From: JALZDI01 sp965653225 | GTDB lineage: Bacteria; Actinomycetota; Actinomycetes; Propionibacteriales; Nocardioidaceae | Length of the DNA: 50,245 nucleotides | Assembly: GCA_965653225.1 (NCBI GenBank) | Contig: CBFGZI010000008.1 | Span: 1-50,245 of the forward strand | Direction: 5' to 3' | Shown here: piece by piece, positions 31,726-40,620 of the stretch | How the letters are laid out: each line of letters begins with the position of its first letter | Position numbering within the stretch: position 1 is the stretch's first letter | Notes under the pieces: generated by a model | Told to the model about the DNA's origin: nothing | The model's input: only the letters and a program-made list of their open reading frames with translations | The model's database searches: none | Made by a program: the position numbers and the translations under genes

Positions 31726-33147
31726 ATGAGCGAACAGGCGCAGTCAGCAGTCGACCCGACCTTCTACCGCAACGCCGCGGAGGCGATCGACGCACCGCCG
31801 GAGCGGCTCGCCTACGTGGTCGCGTTCGACCGGGCGGGTGAGAGCTCCGACGCACTCGTCACCGTCGACGTCGACCCGGCGTCGGGCACGTACGGCCAGG
31901 TTGTCGGCTGGGGTGACCTGCCGACGCGCGGCGACGAGCTGCACCACTTCGGCTGGAACGCGTGCAGCAGCGCGCTGGCACACGAGGGCCACTCGATGGA
32001 CGGCCTGCAGCGCAGGTTCCTGCTGCTGCCGGGCCTGCGTTCGTCGAACGTGCATGTCTTCGACACGCAACCCGACCCCGCGAACCCCACGCTGCACAAG
32101 ACGATCGAGGCAGCCGAGCTCGCGGCGAAGGCGGGCTACTCGCGCCCGCACACGCTGCACTGCGGGCCGGACGGCGTGTACCTCACCTGCCTGGGCGGAG
32201 CCGACGGCGCAGAGGGACCGGGCGGGATCGCGGTGCTCGACCACGACAGCTTCGACGTCGTCGGCCGCTGGGAGAAGGAACGCGGACCGCAGTACCTGGC
32301 GTACGACGCCTGGTGGCACCTGAACCAGAACACGCTGGTGAGCAGCGAGTGGGGCACACCCTCGATGATCGAGAACGGCGTAGACCCGGCACTGCTGCTC
32401 GGCAACCACTACGGGCACTGCCTGCACTTCTGGGACCTCGCCGAGGGCAGACACGTCCAGCAGGTCGACCTCGGCGCCGAGCACCAGATGGTGCTGGAGC
32501 TGCGGCCCTCGCACGACCCGGAGGCAACCTGGGGGTTCGTGGGCGTAGTGGTCAGCACCGAGGACCTGTCGGCGTCGGTCTGGCGCTGGCACCGCGACGA
32601 CGGCCAGTGGAGCGCCGACAAGGTCATTACCATCCCCGCGGAGCCTGCCGAGAGGGACCAGCTCCCGCCGGCGCTGCAGCCGTTCGGCGCGGTGCCCCCG
32701 CTGGTCACCGACATCAACCTGTCGGTCGACGACCGCTACCTGTACGTCTCGTGCTGGGGAACCGGCGAGCTCAAGCAGTACGACGTGTCCGACCCGGCCC
32801 GACCGCGCGAGACCGGCTCCGTCCGGCTCGGGGGCGTCGTCGACCGGGCGGCACACCCGGCACGCCCCGACCAGCGGCTCGCGGGAGCGCCGCAGATGGT
32901 CGAGGTGAGCCGCGACGGCCGGCGGATCTACCTGACCAACTCGCTGTACGGCGCCTGGGACGACCAGTTCTACCCCGACGGCGTCGGTGCCTGGATGGCC
33001 AAGATCGACACCGACCCCGACGCCGGCGGCGGACTTCGCGTCGACGAGAGGTTCTTCCTGGAGGGCGACGACTTCCGCGGGCGCCGGGCCCACCAGGTGC
33101 GACTGCAGGGCGGCGACGCCTCGTCCGACTCGTACTGCCACCGATAG
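31726..33147 (+). CDS. SBP56-family selenium-binding protein / methanethiol oxidase
   Basis: The product is a seven-bladed propeller of 473 residues in the SBP56 family. Marks are HHFGWNACSSA with the conserved Cys, SRPHTLHCGPDGVYLTCLG, HYGHCLHFWDL, DINLSVDDRYLYVSCWGTGELKQYDVSDP and the C-terminal AHQVRLQGGDASSDSYC. Bacterial members (MtoX) oxidise methanethiol to formaldehyde, sulfide and peroxide with copper. No signal peptide is seen, which differs from exported MtoX forms. The ATG at 31726 has GGGAGG. The following FMN reductase and SfnB-type genes support an organosulfur role. Confidence 0.9.
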   Translation: MSEQAQSAVDPTFYRNAAEAIDAPPERLAYVVAFDRAGESSDALVTVDVDPASGTYGQVVGWGDLPTRGDELHHFGWNACSSALAHEGHSMDGLQRRFLLLPGLRSSNVHVFDTQPDPANPTLHKTIEAAELAAKAGYSRPHTLHCGPDGVYLTCLGGADGAEGPGGIAVLDHDSFDVVGRWEKERGPQYLAYDAWWHLNQNTLVSSEWGTPSMIENGVDPALLLGNHYGHCLHFWDLAEGRHVQQVDLGAEHQMVLELRPSHDPEATWGFVGVVVSTEDLSASVWRWHRDDGQWSADKVITIPAEPAERDQLPPALQPFGAVPPLVTDINLSVDDRYLYVSCWGTGELKQYDVSDPARPRETGSVRLGGVVDRAAHPARPDQRLAGAPQMVEVSRDGRRIYLTNSLYGAWDDQFYPDGVGAWMAKIDTDPDAGGGLRVDERFFLEGDDFRGRRAHQVRLQGGDASSDSYCHR

Positions 33148-33195
33148 CGCGGCAACGTACCTCGGCGGTGTGAGCCGGGACACGACCTGCAATTC

Positions 33196-33229
33196 TTGAC
33201 TAAGTTAATTCACTTAGTACTGTTGCGCC
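33196..33229 (+). promoter_or_regulatory. Leaderless promoter overlapped by an AT-rich palindrome
   Basis: TTGACT (33196-33201) and TACTGT (33218-33223) are spaced by 16 bp, and the expected start falls on the ATG at 33230, with no ribosome site. The perfect inverted repeat ACTAAGT-N6-ACTTAGT (33199-33218) covers the space between the boxes, the classic place for a repressor. AT-rich composition in a 70 percent GC background adds weight. Confidence 0.7.
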
Positions 33230-33793
33230 ATGCCCAGCGGTACTAGCTCCCTGCAGATCACAGTCCTGTGCGGCAACCCCCGCCGCGGCTCGCGCACGCT
33301 CGCGGTCGCCGAACGCGTCGCCGACACCCTCGCCGACGCGGTGGCCGCGGAGCACGTGGACTCGGCACGGACGACCATCGACCTGGCCTCGCTCGGCAAC
33401 GGCGTGCTCGACCCGTCGGCAATCCCGGTGGGTGAGGCGCTGGTGACCGTGCGGTCCAGCGACCTGCTGGTGGTGGCGACCCCGGTCTACAAGGGCGCCT
33501 ACACCGGCCTGCTCAAGCTGTTCCTCGACGAGCTTCCCCACCGCGCTCTCGACGGGGTGACGGCGGTCCCGGTGACCGTGCAGCGCGCGCCCGACCACCT
33601 GCTCGCGGTGGACGTGCACCTGCGTCCGCTGCTCGTCGAGCTCGGCGCCGCCGTACCCACACGGGCGGTCGCCCTGCTGGAGGAGCAGCTCACCGACGGC
33701 GGCCCGGACCCCGTACGGCTCTGGGCGGACACCCAGGCGCCGCTCGCCGTGCAGTCGGCCCGCAGCCGCTCGCCTCGCGAGGTCCCCGCCTGA
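33230..33793 (+). CDS. NADPH-dependent FMN reductase (MsuE/SsuE-like)
   Basis: This flavodoxin-fold reductase has 187 residues. GNPRRGSRT is the FMN phosphate loop, and TPVYKGAYTGLLKLFLD is the second flavin contact typical of SsuE/MsuE. Such enzymes supply FMNH2 to two-component monooxygenases that cleave sulfonates or sulfones. It is followed by an SfnB-type gene 34 bp on, and preceded by the methanethiol oxidase gene. The ATG directly follows the predicted transcription start, so translation is probably leaderless. No FMNH2-dependent monooxygenase gene (SsuD/MsuD/SfnG) is in the window. Confidence 0.87.
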   Translation: MPSGTSSLQITVLCGNPRRGSRTLAVAERVADTLADAVAAEHVDSARTTIDLASLGNGVLDPSAIPVGEALVTVRSSDLLVVATPVYKGAYTGLLKLFLDELPHRALDGVTAVPVTVQRAPDHLLAVDVHLRPLLVELGAAVPTRAVALLEEQLTDGGPDPVRLWADTQAPLAVQSARSRSPREVPA

Positions 33794-33827
33794 CTGCAAG
33801 GCCCCCAACGGAGAGGACGACCCCTCA

Positions 33828-35063
33828 GTGAGCACCCGGACCATCGACGCGCCGGCGTCCGCCATCGTCATCCGCGACTCGGCCGGGGCCGTGCGCGCGG
33901 CCACCGACCTCGCGGCCACGTTCTCGGTCGAGGCCGCCGAGCGTGACCTGCAGCGCCGCCTGCCGGACCGAGAGATCGAGCAGCTGTCCGCGGCCGGCCT
34001 GTACGGCATCACGATCCCGCGCGAGTACGGCGGCGCCGATGTGCCGCCGTCGACCGTGGCTGAGGTGGTGCGCCTGCTGGCGACCGCCGACCCCAACATC
34101 GCGCAGATCCCGCACAGCCACTTCGTGTACGTCAACCTGCTCAAGGTCGCCGCCTCCGCCGCCCAGCAGAAGCTGCTGTTCGGCGAGATCCTGCGCGGCC
34201 GCCGGATGGCGAACGCGCAGTCGGAGCGGAACAGCCGTACCGTCACCGCGATCCAGACGACGCTTCGGCCGCGCGGTGCGCACGCGTTCCTGCTCGACGG
34301 CGAGAAGTTCTACTGCACCGGGGCCCTGTTCGCCCAGTGGATCCCGGTGCTCGCACGCCTCGACGACCCGCACGGCGAGTCGGGTCTGGCCGAGGGCGAG
34401 TACGTCACGTACGTACCGGCCGACACAGCCGGTGTCACCGTCGAGGACGACTGGGCGGGCATGGGACAGCGGGTCACCGCGAGCGGGACGGTGCGCCTGC
34501 GCGACGTCGAGGTGGACCCGTCGTGGGTGGTGCCCCGGTCCCCGGCGTTCTCCCGTCCGCACAGCTACGGCGCGTTCGCGCAGCTGCTGCACGCCGCGAT
34601 CGACGTCGGGATCGCACGCGGCGCGCTCGACGACGCCGTGACGTTCGTGAACACCAGGAGCCGGCCGTGGTTCGAGGCGAAGGTCGACCGCGCCGCCGAC
34701 GACCCGCTGCTGGTGCAGCGCTTCGGGACGCTCGCCGTCGAGGTCACCACGTGCGAGGCGGTGCTCAAGACCGCCGCCGAGGCGGTCGACTTGGCCTTCG
34801 AGCACCAGACCGACGACAACGCCGCCGCGGCCTCGGTCGCCGTGGCCACCGCACGGGCCGTGAGCGAGCGGGCCTCGACCGCCGTCGGCGACGCGCTGTT
34901 CGAGGTCGCCGGCACGCGCTCCGTGCTCGCCGAGCTCAACCTGAACCGGCACTGGCGCAACGCCCGCACGCACACGCTGCACGACCCGGTGCGGTGGAAG
35001 TACCAGCACATCGGCCAGTACGTCCTCAACGGCGTCGCGCCGCCTCGCCACGGGCTGGTCTGA
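33828..35063 (+). CDS. SfnB-family sulfur acquisition oxidoreductase
   Basis: The product has 411 residues of the acyl-CoA dehydrogenase superfamily, sulfur-acquisition branch. The C-terminus HWRNARTHTLHDPVRWKYQHIG is characteristic of SfnB and DszC-like flavoproteins; GLYGITIPREYGGADVP and GEKFYCTGALFAQWIP are also typical. It probably acts with FMNH2 from the reductase next to it on an organosulfur compound, though the SfnB substrate is not settled. GTG at 33828 follows GGAGAGG at a long spacing. It is likely co-transcribed with the reductase. Confidence 0.9.
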   Translation: MSTRTIDAPASAIVIRDSAGAVRAATDLAATFSVEAAERDLQRRLPDREIEQLSAAGLYGITIPREYGGADVPPSTVAEVVRLLATADPNIAQIPHSHFVYVNLLKVAASAAQQKLLFGEILRGRRMANAQSERNSRTVTAIQTTLRPRGAHAFLLDGEKFYCTGALFAQWIPVLARLDDPHGESGLAEGEYVTYVPADTAGVTVEDDWAGMGQRVTASGTVRLRDVEVDPSWVVPRSPAFSRPHSYGAFAQLLHAAIDVGIARGALDDAVTFVNTRSRPWFEAKVDRAADDPLLVQRFGTLAVEVTTCEAVLKTAAEAVDLAFEHQTDDNAAAASVAVATARAVSERASTAVGDALFEVAGTRSVLAELNLNRHWRNARTHTLHDPVRWKYQHIGQYVLNGVAPPRHGLV

Positions 35064-35174
35064 CGCGCGCCGGGAACGCGCGCCCGACCACAAGCCGTCG
35101 TGCCGCGCCTACCCTCCCTGTCACCCGCGTGCGCCATCGCGTCGTCGCGGGTCGCGGAGTCGCCGATACTGTCG

Positions 35175-35195
35175 ACCCGTTCCCCCGGAACGGGT
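35175..35195 (+). promoter_or_regulatory. Palindrome in front of the creatininase-family gene
   Basis: ACCCGTTCC and GGAACGGGT form a 9-bp perfect inverted repeat with a CCC spacer, 23 bp before the ATG. It could be an operator or a leader hairpin. A further GC-rich stem (GCGCGC arms) just after the SfnB stop may end that unit. Confidence 0.45.
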
Positions 35196-35218
35196 GCCGT
35201 GCAGAGGAGGGCCAGGCG

Positions 35219-36007
35219 ATGTCCGTACGACATCTCGCAGAGATCACGGTCGAGCAGATGGCGCAGCGAACGCAGGCCATACTGCTGCTGCCGCTCGGGT
35301 CGACCGAGCAGCACACGACGCACCTGCCCATGGGCACCGACACGACCATGGCCCACAGCGTCGCGGAGAGCGCCGCCGCGCAGGCGGGTGAGCGCCTCGA
35401 CCTGGTGGTCGGGCCGCCGCTGCCGTACGGCATCTCCGGTCACCACGTGTTCGCCGGTGCGGCCTCGCTGCGGCCGGCGACGTACCAGCAGGTGCTGCTC
35501 GACCTGCTCGGCTCGATGTCGGAGTCGGGATTCTCGCGGTTCTTCCTGCTCAACGGCCACGGAGGCAACCACGACAGCCTCGGCGTCGTGGCGAAGACCG
35601 CTCCGCTCGACCTCGACGTCAGCGTGGCCGTCTGCTCCTACTGGAACACCGTCACCGGCCGGCTGTCCGACCTCGGCATCGAGGCCGACGACCTGCCAGG
35701 ACACTCAGGCATGTTCGAGACCAGCCTGATGCTGGCCGTGCGTCCCGACCTCGTGGACATGGAGCGCGCGCCCGTGCAGCAGCACGGCCCGCCTCCGGTG
35801 TGGCACCGTCCGCTGCCCGACGGGCTGGAGGTGCAGATGCCGGGCGAGTGGCCGAGAGTGCGTGGCTACTCCGACCCGGCAACGGACGCCACCGAGGCTC
35901 TGGGCAAGGACATCTTCGCGCGAGTGTCGCGGGAGGTCGCTGCGGCGATCGAGTGCTTCGCGCGGGTGACCGACGAACGCAGCGGTCGCGAGCAGCGGCA
36001 GGGGTAA
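35219..36007 (+). CDS. Creatininase-family amidohydrolase
   Basis: This metal-dependent hydrolase has 262 residues. Metal ligands are visible in STEQHTTHLPMGTD (Glu, His, Asp), LNGHGGNHDS (His) and GHSGMFETS (Glu). The family includes creatininase, MftE peptidase and the archaeal formamide hydrolase ArfB of the flavin/F420 route. Here it follows the organosulfur genes by 155 bp, so it may hydrolyse an amide in a sulfur source; a link to the pyrimidine cluster 10 kb away is only a speculation. The ATG at 35219 has GGAGG. Confidence 0.87.
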   Translation: MSVRHLAEITVEQMAQRTQAILLLPLGSTEQHTTHLPMGTDTTMAHSVAESAAAQAGERLDLVVGPPLPYGISGHHVFAGAASLRPATYQQVLLDLLGSMSESGFSRFFLLNGHGGNHDSLGVVAKTAPLDLDVSVAVCSYWNTVTGRLSDLGIEADDLPGHSGMFETSLMLAVRPDLVDMERAPVQQHGPPPVWHRPLPDGLEVQMPGEWPRVRGYSDPATDATEALGKDIFARVSREVAAAIECFARVTDERSGREQRQG

Positions 36008-36028
36008 GCACCCGCCGCTGTCGGACGT

Positions 36029-36988
36029 TCAGCGCAGGCCGACCTCCGCGTGCGCGGTGCCGTCGAGGTGCCACCGGTGCTCCGGCCGCCACTGCTTGGC
36101 CGTACGGCGGGAGAGGCTCACGTCCGCGACGGCCCTCTCGCTGTTGTGGCACACCAGCGCAGCGCCATCCGGGTCGGCGTAGTCCACGGCGACGGTCTCG
36201 TCGGCCGGCATTGTCACCTCGACGTGAAGTGCGCGGTCGCCCACGCGCCCGTGCACGGTCCAGGCGGGCAGGTCGACGGTGGCGCGCAGGCTCAGGGCCG
36301 CTCGCAGGCTTGCGCGCGGCCAGTCCTCACCGCCGACCCTGAGCCGGACGAACGGGAGCGGCCGCAGCCTGTCCAGGCCTGGGCGGGTCGACACCGCGGC
36401 GACGATCTCGCACACGTCGCCGTCGCCGAGGTCAGCGTGCAGCCACGCCCACCGCCGGGCGTTGCCGTGCCCGTAGATCCGCGCCGTCGCACCCGGTGCC
36501 CCCGTCAGCTCGAGGACGCGGTCACCGTGTCGCACGGTTCCGCGGAACCGCTCGGCCGGGTGGGGGACGATCTGCGCGGCGGGCAGCAGCTCGCGGTGCC
36601 ACGCCCACCGCGGGAACGTGTACAGCGGACGCTGCGACGCGCCTGGCGGAGAAGTCGCGCCGGTGGGCGTGAGGTCCCACGACAGCTCTCCCGCCTCACC
36701 ACGCAGCCCGGCCGCTGTCACGTCGGCCGCGGCGCAGGAGAACCCCGAGACGGGCGACGACCAGGGCTGCGGCCCGAACCGCGCGAGCACCGGCGTCTCA
36801 CCGGGCGGGAACACCGCGGCCCAGCCGTGCGCGTGCGCATAGGTGCCGTCGCTGGGAGCCACCAGCTCGTGGTGCACCCACACACCGGTCCCGGTCGCCG
36901 GGTCGGTGACCGTCGTGTACCAGACCTCCAGGCGTCCCGGCTGTCCGCGCCACCGGGAGCGGAAGAGGTCCTCGCCGGATGTGCTCAC
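36029..36988 (-). CDS. Tocopherol cyclase-like/lipocalin-fold hypothetical protein
   Basis: The product has about 319 residues, mostly beta. WVHHELVAPSDGTYAHAHGWAAVF near the start and IYGHGNARRWAWLHADLGDG in the middle resemble the tandem lipocalin domains of the AttH/tocopherol cyclase-like group, where a His/Trp-lined pocket binds lipids. No signal peptide is seen. GTG at 36988 is chosen because AGAGGA stands 8 bp before it; 12 more codons are possible upstream. It is convergent with the creatininase gene (22 bp). Function is not known. Confidence 0.65.
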   Translation of the reverse strand: MSTSGEDLFRSRWRGQPGRLEVWYTTVTDPATGTGVWVHHELVAPSDGTYAHAHGWAAVFPPGETPVLARFGPQPWSSPVSGFSCAAADVTAAGLRGEAGELSWDLTPTGATSPPGASQRPLYTFPRWAWHRELLPAAQIVPHPAERFRGTVRHGDRVLELTGAPGATARIYGHGNARRWAWLHADLGDGDVCEIVAAVSTRPGLDRLRPLPFVRLRVGGEDWPRASLRAALSLRATVDLPAWTVHGRVGDRALHVEVTMPADETVAVDYADPDGAALVCHNSERAVADVSLSRRTAKQWRPEHRWHLDGTAHAEVGLR

Positions 36989-37053
36989 GGGAACGGTCCT
37001 CTCGCTCGGCGGCGGTGCGCCCACAACCTAGCGCCGACGACCCGGGCGCCGTC

Positions 37054-38025
37054 CTACCCGCCGCTCAGCGGGACCGGCCGCACGCGGGGGTAGCCGACCG
37101 GCAGGATGTAGGTCCCCCGCTTGTGGCGGTACAGGACCCGCCATTGCCAGTACCCGCGGTAGGCGAACGGCGCGCGCTGCATGGTGCGGGCGAACGCGCT
37201 GACCGCTCGCACGTAGTAGTTCGACGGGTTGTAGTGGTACAGGGCGCCGGCCATGTCGCCGGGTGCGCCGTTGGCCACGAGAAGGCGCGCAGCGGCGAGG
37301 ATCGCGTCGTGCGGGTCGTTGATGTCGCCGCCGGCGCCGTACACGTCCCAGGTCGAGGGGAGGAACTGCATCGGGCCGAGCGCGCCGGCCGTGCTGGGTC
37401 CGCGGATGCGGCCCATGCGGGACTCGACGAGGTGGACCGCGGCCAGGTAGGTCCACGGCACGCCCGTGCGGCGCTGCGCCTGCTTGTAGTAGCCGAGCAG
37501 CTCCTTCGGCGGCGGTGGCGCGAGGATGTGCCAGGGCGGCATCTTCGGCTGCGGGTCGGTGAGCTTGCGCAGCAGCTGGGTCGCGCGGACGGCGTTCGCG
37601 GTGACCATGGCCGTCTGCGGCCGCAGGTGTGCCTGCACCCGGTGCCGGAAGGCGTCGGGGGCGGTGGCGAGGCTGTGCACGGCGAGCTGCTGCAGCTCCC
37701 CCGCCTTCCGCACCTCGACGGCGTCGGCCTTCGGGTCGCGCAGGGTGGTGGCGACCCGCTCGAGCTGGGCGGCCAGCGCGGCGGCGTCGTGCATGGCAGG
37801 CATCGTCGGCAGCGGTGGCTCGGCGGCACCGGCACGTGGGGCCGGAGTGCGCTGCCGGGCAGGCGGTTGCGGCTGCGCCGACGAGGGCGCACCGGTCGTG
37901 CGCTGCGGTGCGGCCGTGTGCTCGGGAGCCTGCTGGCCGCTGCAGGCCACGACCAGACAGGCGCCGGTCGCGAGCGCCAGGGCCCGGCGAGCCATGGCGC
38001 GACGCCCCCGTGGGTGTACTCGCAT
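37054..38025 (-). CDS. Lipoprotein lytic transglycosylase (SLT domain)
   Basis: The product has 323 residues. A signal with lipobox LVVAC (Cys near 28) implies membrane anchoring. A Pro/Ala/Gln-rich linker and a helical part (75-160) lead to an SLT domain: YYKQAQRRTGVPWTYLAAVHLVESRMG holds the catalytic Glu, then GPSTAGALGPMQFLPSTWDVYG and ALYHYNPSNYYVRAV. It cleaves peptidoglycan glycan strands outside the membrane. The start may be 38025 or the ATG at 37995 (GGGGG site). It is co-directional with the LacI gene upstream, but 96 bp apart. Confidence 0.88.
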   Translation of the reverse strand: MRVHPRGRRAMARRALALATGACLVVACSGQQAPEHTAAPQRTTGAPSSAQPQPPARQRTPAPRAGAAEPPLPTMPAMHDAAALAAQLERVATTLRDPKADAVEVRKAGELQQLAVHSLATAPDAFRHRVQAHLRPQTAMVTANAVRATQLLRKLTDPQPKMPPWHILAPPPPKELLGYYKQAQRRTGVPWTYLAAVHLVESRMGRIRGPSTAGALGPMQFLPSTWDVYGAGGDINDPHDAILAAARLLVANGAPGDMAGALYHYNPSNYYVRAVSAFARTMQRAPFAYRGYWQWRVLYRHKRGTYILPVGYPRVRPVPLSGG

Positions 38026-38121
38026 CCCCGTGTCCTACCCCGGTTGGCGCGTTGCGTAGACCTGCCGTCCGGTTTGTCCCTATGGAACGCGCCACTCGAC
38101 ACGCGCCACCGCGCAGCCGGA

Positions 38122-39138
38122 TCAGCTCGACCCCAGGTTCGCGGGCGGCCCGGTCGAGGCACGCACGGTCAGCTGCGTGGGCAGCACCAGCGTCGGCGGG
38201 TCGACCGAGCGCTGGGGGATCTGCCGGACGACCGCCTCGACCGCACGGGCACCGGTGTCCTCGGTGCGCTCGCAGAGAGTGGTCAGCGGCGGGTTGCAGA
38301 AGCTGGCGCCGAAGATGTCGTCGAACCCCACCACGCTCAGGTCGCCGGGCACGACCACGCCCCGATGCGCCAGCCGGCGGAGCACGCCGATGGCGAGCAT
38401 GTCGTTGTGGCACACGACCGCGGTGGCGCCCGAGGTGAGCACCGCGTCCGCCGCGGCGGGACCGCCCGCCAGCGTCGGCAGGTAGGGCCCGAACCGGCTG
38501 GCGGAGAGCCCGCGGTTCTCGGCCGCGCGGCGGAGGCCGGCCCACCTGCGTGCGCCCGACCACGACTCCGCCGGACCGCCGGCGAACACGAACGACCGGT
38601 GGCCGTACGACGCCAGGTGGTCGACGATCTGCTCGGTGCCGGTGTCGAAGTCGCTGACAACGCAGGCGAGGCCCGGCGTCGCCCGGTTGACCAGCGCGAT
38701 CGGGTTCAGGTCCGCGGCACGGTGGAGTTTATCGTCGGGCAGACGAGAGGCGCTGAGGACGAACCCGTCGACCGTCCGGCCCAGGCGCGAGACGAGCTCC
38801 TCCTCCCGCGCGGGGTTCTCTTCGGTGTCGCCGAGCACGAGGGTGAGCCCGGCGGCCGCGGCAGCACGCTCGGCGCCCTTGATCACGCCGGCGAAGAAGG
38901 GGTTGGTGATGTCGGGGACCAGCAGCGCGATGGTCCTCGTACGGCCGGACTCGAGCGCCTGGGCGGCGGGGTTCGGCGCGTACCCGAGCTCGTCGGCCAC
39001 CGCGAGGACGTGCTCGCGGGTGTGCGCGTTGACCCGCCCCGGCCGGGAGAACGCCCGGGAGACGGTGGAGGGCGCGACGCCCGCCGCCGCCGCGACGTCG
39101 ACGATCGTGGCTCTCCGGCGCGGTCCTCGTGGGGGCAT
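38122..39138 (-). CDS. LacI-family transcriptional regulator of shikimate genes
   Basis: This repressor has 338 residues. The N-terminal helix-turn-helix (ATIVDVAAAAGVAPSTVSRAF) and hinge (ALESGRTRTIALLVPDITNPFF) are intact, followed by a periplasmic-binding-like sensor domain. It is divergent from the transporter-shikimate dehydrogenase-dehydratase operon, and a LacI-type palindrome (39159-39174) lies between them, so it very likely controls these genes and itself, with shikimate or a catabolite as the likely inducer. The ATG at 39138 gives the usual N-terminus. Confidence 0.9.
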   Translation of the reverse strand: MPPRGPRRRATIVDVAAAAGVAPSTVSRAFSRPGRVNAHTREHVLAVADELGYAPNPAAQALESGRTRTIALLVPDITNPFFAGVIKGAERAAAAAGLTLVLGDTEENPAREEELVSRLGRTVDGFVLSASRLPDDKLHRAADLNPIALVNRATPGLACVVSDFDTGTEQIVDHLASYGHRSFVFAGGPAESWSGARRWAGLRRAAENRGLSASRFGPYLPTLAGGPAAADAVLTSGATAVVCHNDMLAIGVLRRLAHRGVVVPGDLSVVGFDDIFGASFCNPPLTTLCERTEDTGARAVEAVVRQIPQRSVDPPTLVLPTQLTVRASTGPPANLGSS

Positions 39139-39158
39139 GCGGGCAGTCTGGCAAATTA

Positions 39159-39174
39159 TGGCAAACGCTTGCCA
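39159..39174. promoter_or_regulatory. LacI-type operator
   Basis: TGGCAAACGCTTGCCA is a near-perfect 16-bp palindrome with the central CG of LacI-family operators. A second TGGCAAA (39150-39156) precedes it. It is in the 138-bp divergent region, 20 bp from the regulator start. Confidence 0.75.
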
Positions 39175-39276
39175 CCCCTTCGGGCCGCTTCTAGCGTCAC
39201 CGACCACTCAGTGACCCAGGACACGGTCCCCGACCCCGCGACGGAGACCCGTACGTCCCGCAAGGAGGACCGACAC

Positions 39277-40620
39277 ATGGCAGGCGCCAGGGAAGTGGCA
39301 CGGACACCCCGGAAGGCCGCGATCGCGGCCTGGACCGGCAGCGCCCTCGAGTATTACGACTTCGCGATCTACGGGACCGCCTCGGCGCTGGTCTTCCCCC
39401 AGATCTTCTTCCCGGAGGGCAACGACACCGCCGCGACCGTGGGCGCCTTCGCCACGTTCGGGGTGGCCTACGTCGCCCGGCCCATCGGCTCCTTCCTGAT
39501 GGGTCACGTGGGCGACCGGCTCGGTCGCAAGAAGGTGCTGATCGCGACCCTGCTGCTGATGGGCGCCTCGACATTCCTCGTCGGCTGCCTGCCCACCTAC
39601 CCCCAGGTCGGGCTGCTGGCGCCCATCCTGCTGGTCGCCCTGCGGATCCTGCAGGGCCTCTCCGCCGCCGGGGAGCAGGCCGGCGCGAACTCGATGTCGT
39701 TCGAGCATGCTCCCGACAACCGCCGCGGATTCTTCACCAGCTTCACCCTCAGCGGCACCCAGGGCGGCCAGGTCATCGCACCGGCCGTCTTCCTGCCCCT
39801 GGCCGCGGTGCTCCCCGACGACGCGCTGCTGTCGTGGGGCTGGCGGGTGCCGTTCTGGATCAGCGCCATCATGGTCGTCGTCGGTTTCATCATCCGGCGT
39901 TCGCTCGACGAGACGCCGGAGTTCCGGGCCGAGGCCGAGGACGCCGCCGTGCCTCGCGCCCCGCTGGGTGTGCTCTTCCGCCACCACTGGCAGGGCGTGC
40001 TGCGCGTCTTCTTCGCCGCGTTCATCGCCACCGTCAACACCATGTTCGCGGTGTTCGCGCTCGAGTTCGCGACTTCCAGCGACGTCGGCATGAGCGACAC
40101 GTTCATGCTGTGGGTGGCGATCGTCGCGAACGTCGTTGCGGTGTTCGTGATCCCGTTGTGGGCGAGGCTTTCCGACCGCATCGGGCGCAAGCAGGTGTTC
40201 GTGACCGGCGTCGTGGGCAGCGCGATCCTGGTGTTCCCGTTCCTCAACGCGGTCTCGCGAAGTGACGAGGCGATGACCATGATCGTCGGCGTCCTGCTGG
40301 CCGGGTTCATCTACAGCATGCCCAACGCGGTGTGGCCCGCGACGTACGCCGAGTACTTCCCGACCAGCGTCCGGCTGTCCGGCATGGCGGTCGGCACGCA
40401 GTTCGGGTTCGCGCTGGCCGGGTTCACCCCCACCATCGCCGCCGCGCTGCTCGCCGGCGACACGGCCAACTGGGTCAACGTCGCGGTCTTCACCGCCGGT
40501 GCATGCGTGATTTCGGCGATCGCGGCGATCACCGGTCCCGCTAGCACGCACCGCATCCCCACCCCCGAGGTCGGCTCGCGTACCAGCGGCAGGTCTCGTC
40601 TGGTGACGGAGCCCGCGTGA
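39277..40620 (+). CDS. MHS-family MFS transporter, probable shikimate importer
   Basis: This proton symporter has 447 residues and 12 TM helices. AWTGSALEYYDFAIYGTAS, VARPIGSFLMGHVGDRLGRKKVL and GEQAGANSMSFEHAP are typical of the metabolite:H+ symporter group, which includes ShiA. The operon partners (shikimate dehydrogenase, dehydroshikimate dehydratase) point to shikimate or dehydroshikimate. The start follows AAGGAGG. Its stop overlaps the next start (GTGA). Confidence 0.9.
   Translation: MAGAREVARTPRKAAIAAWTGSALEYYDFAIYGTASALVFPQIFFPEGNDTAATVGAFATFGVAYVARPIGSFLMGHVGDRLGRKKVLIATLLLMGASTFLVGCLPTYPQVGLLAPILLVALRILQGLSAAGEQAGANSMSFEHAPDNRRGFFTSFTLSGTQGGQVIAPAVFLPLAAVLPDDALLSWGWRVPFWISAIMVVVGFIIRRSLDETPEFRAEAEDAAVPRAPLGVLFRHHWQGVLRVFFAAFIATVNTMFAVFALEFATSSDVGMSDTFMLWVAIVANVVAVFVIPLWARLSDRIGRKQVFVTGVVGSAILVFPFLNAVSRSDEAMTMIVGVLLAGFIYSMPNAVWPATYAEYFPTSVRLSGMAVGTQFGFALAGFTPTIAAALLAGDTANWVNVAVFTAGACVISAIAAITGPASTHRIPTPEVGSRTSGRSRLVTEPA

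Noticed and set aside
31744..33192. 482-codon minus-strand frame over the SBP56 gene
   Set aside because: The opposite strand carries full SBP56 motifs; this frame has none.
36979..39276. Long in-frame extension upstream of the transporter gene
   Set aside because: The extension is antisense to the lytic transglycosylase and LacI genes; the transporter has a clear AAGGAGG and ATG at 39277.
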